A stretch of DNA of 64,000 nucleotides from Solanum dulcamara (taxonomy: Eukaryota > Streptophyta > Magnoliopsida > Solanales > Solanaceae): positions 35,953,286 through 36,017,285 of the forward strand of contig NC_077245.1 of NCBI RefSeq assembly GCF_947179165.1. Direction: 5' to 3'. The notes beneath the pieces are model-generated. The model was not told the origin of the DNA. It was given only the letters and a program-made list of their open reading frames with translations, and ran no database searches. This document shows, in pieces, positions 61,756 through 64,000 of the stretch. Numbering within the stretch: position 1 is the stretch's first letter; each line of letters opens with the position of its first letter. The position numbers and the translations under genes were made by a program.

Positions 61756-62770
61756 TACAATAAGTAACGATTCAAGTAATTGAAATTAAATTACATGTTG
61801 TGATATTTCTAAACTAACTAATAGAGTTCAACTTCCAAACAACATCAACAATATAAGAAATCCCTCTAGGTTTGAGCTTGGCTCAAAAGAACGAATAACA
61901 AATAATTAATTTTTATGTAATTTACACACATATAGAGAAATTGGTACAATTTAAGCACACACCATAGTAGAATGTATATTTTGTTACTTTCTCCTAGCAC
62001 AGATGAAATTAGTATCAATTGAATGACAATTGGATATCCAGATCAATATAAGAGGAATTTAAAGAGGAAAAAAACCCTCTTAAATAATTGATTTTCATAA
62101 ATTCCATTTCAGCTAATAAATAAAATAGACCATATTAGTCTCTTCGTACCAAAAAAAATTAAAATTGAAAACCAGGGATAAAAATAATCTGTCTCTATAT
62201 GCATATTTTTTGGGATCAAATGTTTTACCCGTCCATAGATTTGGTCCCTAATAAGGCTTTTTCTTGTAGTAAAACTTAAAGAGCAACGAAGAGATTGAAG
62301 AAAAATACCTTAAAAGATAGAACCTGTTGAAGAAATCTAGGTCTAGCTCCATTTCCAAATAGAAACACCAATAAATTTGAGAGATGTTGCTAAAATCACC
62401 AAAACACCAACTTAAATCATCTAAACACCAACTAAAATCTCACAAACACTCAAAGAGAAGAGAGGGATTTGAAGATTTTAGCTCCTAATAGTCAAATACG
62501 AGCTTAGATTAGTGCAAATCCGAGAACATTAGCTCAAATTTGCAGCGGCGCATAAGATCTAAGAAGAGAAAAGTATAGAGAGAAGTTAGAGAGAAGAGAG
62601 TGTATTGTATAATGTTGTGTGAGTGTAGTTGCTAAAATGATATTACAAATGAGTATATTATTTATATATGTTGTTTCTAAAATTATTTTAGAGAAATAAA
62701 GAAAAATAATGGTTTTGGTGGGTGATGAAAAATATTGGGAAAAAATGGAGGAGGGAAATGTGGATGATTA
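61756..62770. other. CACTA right arm, non-coding
   Basis: First the remainder of internal repeat copy 2 (61756-61860), then AT-rich sequence. A short repeat of aaacaccaact occurs at about 62404-62439. A CACTA-end-like word on the minus strand (actacaagaaaaagcc) lies at 62254-62269. No protein-coding signal; on the minus strand this could be the region upstream of a lost transposase gene. Confidence 0.5.
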
Positions 62771-63029
62771 ATGAACCGTTGCAATAAATGTTAATTTTCA
62801 GATATCCAATACCATAGATGAATTTTCCACAACGGTTCAAACAATCGCTGCTATAGATAGGACTATTGTAACGGTCATATTATAGTGGCAACAAGCATAG
62901 AACTAAGTTGTGTGAATAGATACCAAACCTTTTGAGAACGGTCATAATCGTTGCACTAGACTAGGTGTAGCAACAATTTTGAAATAATTACTAGCAAGTT
63001 TGTTCCTATAGGCCTAATTTCTGGTAGCA
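62771..63029 (+). repeat. CACTA right subterminal and terminal repeat region
   Basis: Contains gaaccgttgcaa, acaacggttcaaacaa, gtaacggtcat, gaacggtcataatcgttgca and then the right terminal repeat. The aacggt words appear in both orientations. They mirror the gttgcaa words of the left end. Confidence 0.78.
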
Positions 63030-63032
63030 TTG

Positions 63033-63168
63033 TCATGTCTTTTGATTTAACTAATGCACCTACAATATTTATGGATCTTATGAATCGAATGTTTAAGTAG
63101 TATCTCGATATATTTTTATTGTGTTCATCGACAACATAGTGATGTACTCCTGAAATAAGGAAGAGCAT
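63033..63168 (+). pseudogene. Reverse transcriptase of element H, continued
   Basis: VMSFDLTNAPTIFMDLMNRMF directly continues the reading cut at 50353. A stop follows, then a shifted and degraded stretch over the catalytic YxDD region (the expected VFIDDIL is near 63120-63140). The reading ends near 63168, where the orientation of pol reverses. Confidence 0.92.
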
Positions 63169-63618
63169 GCCAACAAGTCATCAATCCTTGGAATGGGGTA
63201 CTTATTCTTGATTGTGAACTTGTTCAATTGAGGTAATCAATAGACATAAAAAGAGAACCATCTTTCTTTCTGAAAAAGAGTACCGGAGCACCCCATGGAG
63301 AGATACTCAATCTAATGAAACTCGTATCTAGAAAATCCTTCAACCGATCTTTTAACTCTTTCAATTCTGTCGGAGCCATTCGGTAAGGAGGAATAGAGAT
63401 ATGTTGAGTATTGGAGAGGAGATTGATACCAAAGTGTACTTCCTTTTCGGGAGGAAAACTTGGGAGATCATTAGGGAAAACTTTCAGAAACTCGTTTATA
63501 ACTTAAATTGACTCAAGAGCAGGAGTTTCACAGTTAGTATCTCTAACCCAAACTAGATGATAGTTGCAACATTTGGAAATCATTTTTCGAGATTTAAGGC
63601 ATGATATGAATTGGCCCT
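63168..63618 (-). pseudogene. Minus-strand Ty3/gypsy pol fragment (protease end and RT start)
   Basis: On the minus strand: ISCLKSRKMISKCCNYHLVWVR near 63540-63605, then the RT start [50 protein letters not shown] and KFTIKNKYPIPRIDDLL, ending near 63170. Identity to the corresponding part of M is high in style. It is cut at its right end by an LTR at 63619 and at its left end by an inverted junction with H. Confidence 0.9.
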
Positions 63619-64000
63619 TGTTATACCCCGCACTCTTGGTACATAGGAACATTTATTTAGCTTCTCTAAAGTTACCTAGCTTCTCTAAAAGTTGCCACGT
63701 GATCCATGTTATTCATGACAACGTTATCAAATAACTCTAAGGAAGGGAGGATGTAACGCCCCATATTTTGCGTAGACTAGCTCTATGTGAGTAGTAATGG
63801 ATGGAAATAGGTTTGAAAGGATTTGAAAGGAGTTGGAGGCCAAGTAGCGAGTCGTGGTAATCTACCTACTTGCGTAAGCTACCAATTTGGATGTCTTACA
63901 TAATCAAGCTACTTGAGTACATGTCGAGCTTAAGAAGCAAGGATTACATAAGTTTTTAAAGTGAGATGAGATTACGAACCTACAAAAAAGAGTAAGTAGG
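63619..64000 (+). repeat. LTR of a T-related element (partial, runs off the window)
   Basis: Starts TGTTATACCCCGCACTC, like TGTTACACCCCACACTT of T, and has the same second start motif (TGTAACGCCCC at 63753) after a purine stretch (aaggaaggga). Later blocks such as ggagttggaggcca and cgtaagctacca also match T (compare 1018-1080). It is clearly diverged from T. It interrupts the minus-strand pol fragment. Confidence 0.88.

Larger units (their letters stand above)
50357..63029. mobile_element. CACTA (CMC/EnSpm) DNA transposon, 12.7 kb
   Basis: The left end is CACTACTAGAAAATGAGCCT; the right end, reverse complemented, is TGCTACCAGAAATTAGGCCT. Over 29 bp I count 20 matches. A 3-bp TSD ttg flanks it (50354-50356, 63030-63032), as usual for CACTA elements. 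Excising it with one TSD restores the host RT reading: HFEYL joined to VMSFDLTNAPTIFMDLMNR. Subterminal regions hold repeated gttgcaa, aacagtta and aacggt words, typical of transposase-binding arrays in this superfamily. No transposase ORF is visible. The first two bases of the right end have changed (CA on the top strand where TG is expected). Confidence 0.92.

Noticed and set aside
59787..62272. A nested CACTA bounded by the two extra end-like words
   Set aside because: The interval would cross the well-supported Helitron edge at 61755, which is not compatible with a single later insertion.
1..64000. CRISPR arrays, operons, ribosome binding sites and prophage-type systems
   Set aside because: The content is entirely plant-type transposable elements; no regularly spaced repeats with unique spacers and no bacterial gene organisation are present.

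Overview
This window looks like heterochromatic or intergenic DNA from a flowering plant. I find no host gene. A Solanaceae source is my best guess, because the del/Tekay-like Ty3/gypsy LTR families resemble those I associate with tomato, potato, pepper and tobacco; I could not search to confirm it. Almost every base can be assigned to a transposable element: LTR retrotransposons, one LINE, one CACTA transposon, one Helitron and one hAT-like element. All coding regions seen are broken by stops, frameshifts or deletions.

The main result is the nesting order, read from target-site duplications (TSDs), primer-binding sites (PBS), polypurine tracts (PPT) and rejoined reading frames. Labels used here: J (minus-strand gypsy, 30787-34908) was entered in its LTR by F (plus; visible 26499-30786). 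F pol was entered by O (plus; pol 1-857 and 19509-20068, 3' LTR 20069-26498). O integrase was entered by T (858-19508, TSD ttagt), and the 3' LTR of T was entered by a LINE on the minus strand (8859-17968, 15-bp TSD). The 3' LTR of O carries two solo LTRs, A (20110-22300, TSD tctaa) and C (23448-25619, TSD tctta).

On the right side, J was also entered by H (plus; starts at 34909). The 5' LTR of H holds solo LTR G (35594-45768, TSD aagga). G holds M (minus, 37294-45590), and the LTR of M holds solo LTR N (41628-43868, TSD taaag). The reverse-transcriptase region of H holds a 12.7-kb CACTA element (50357-63029, TSD ttg). That contains a 6.95-kb Helitron (54805-61755), which contains a 1.5-kb hAT-like element (60070-61549, TSD attatcat). 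At about 63168 H is joined in inverted orientation to another gypsy pol, which is interrupted at 63619 by an LTR related to T that runs off the window.

Points that stand out: a 5S rRNA-like block with its internal promoter boxes kept (6506-6623); U3 regions in which each LTR family carries its own array of short palindromes at the same relative position; an LTR with a second PPT-plus-LTR-start motif inside it; strong clustering of insertions inside other LTRs; and a paralogous copy inside the CACTA that matches the uninterrupted Helitron target. No complete working gene or wholly new protein system is visible.
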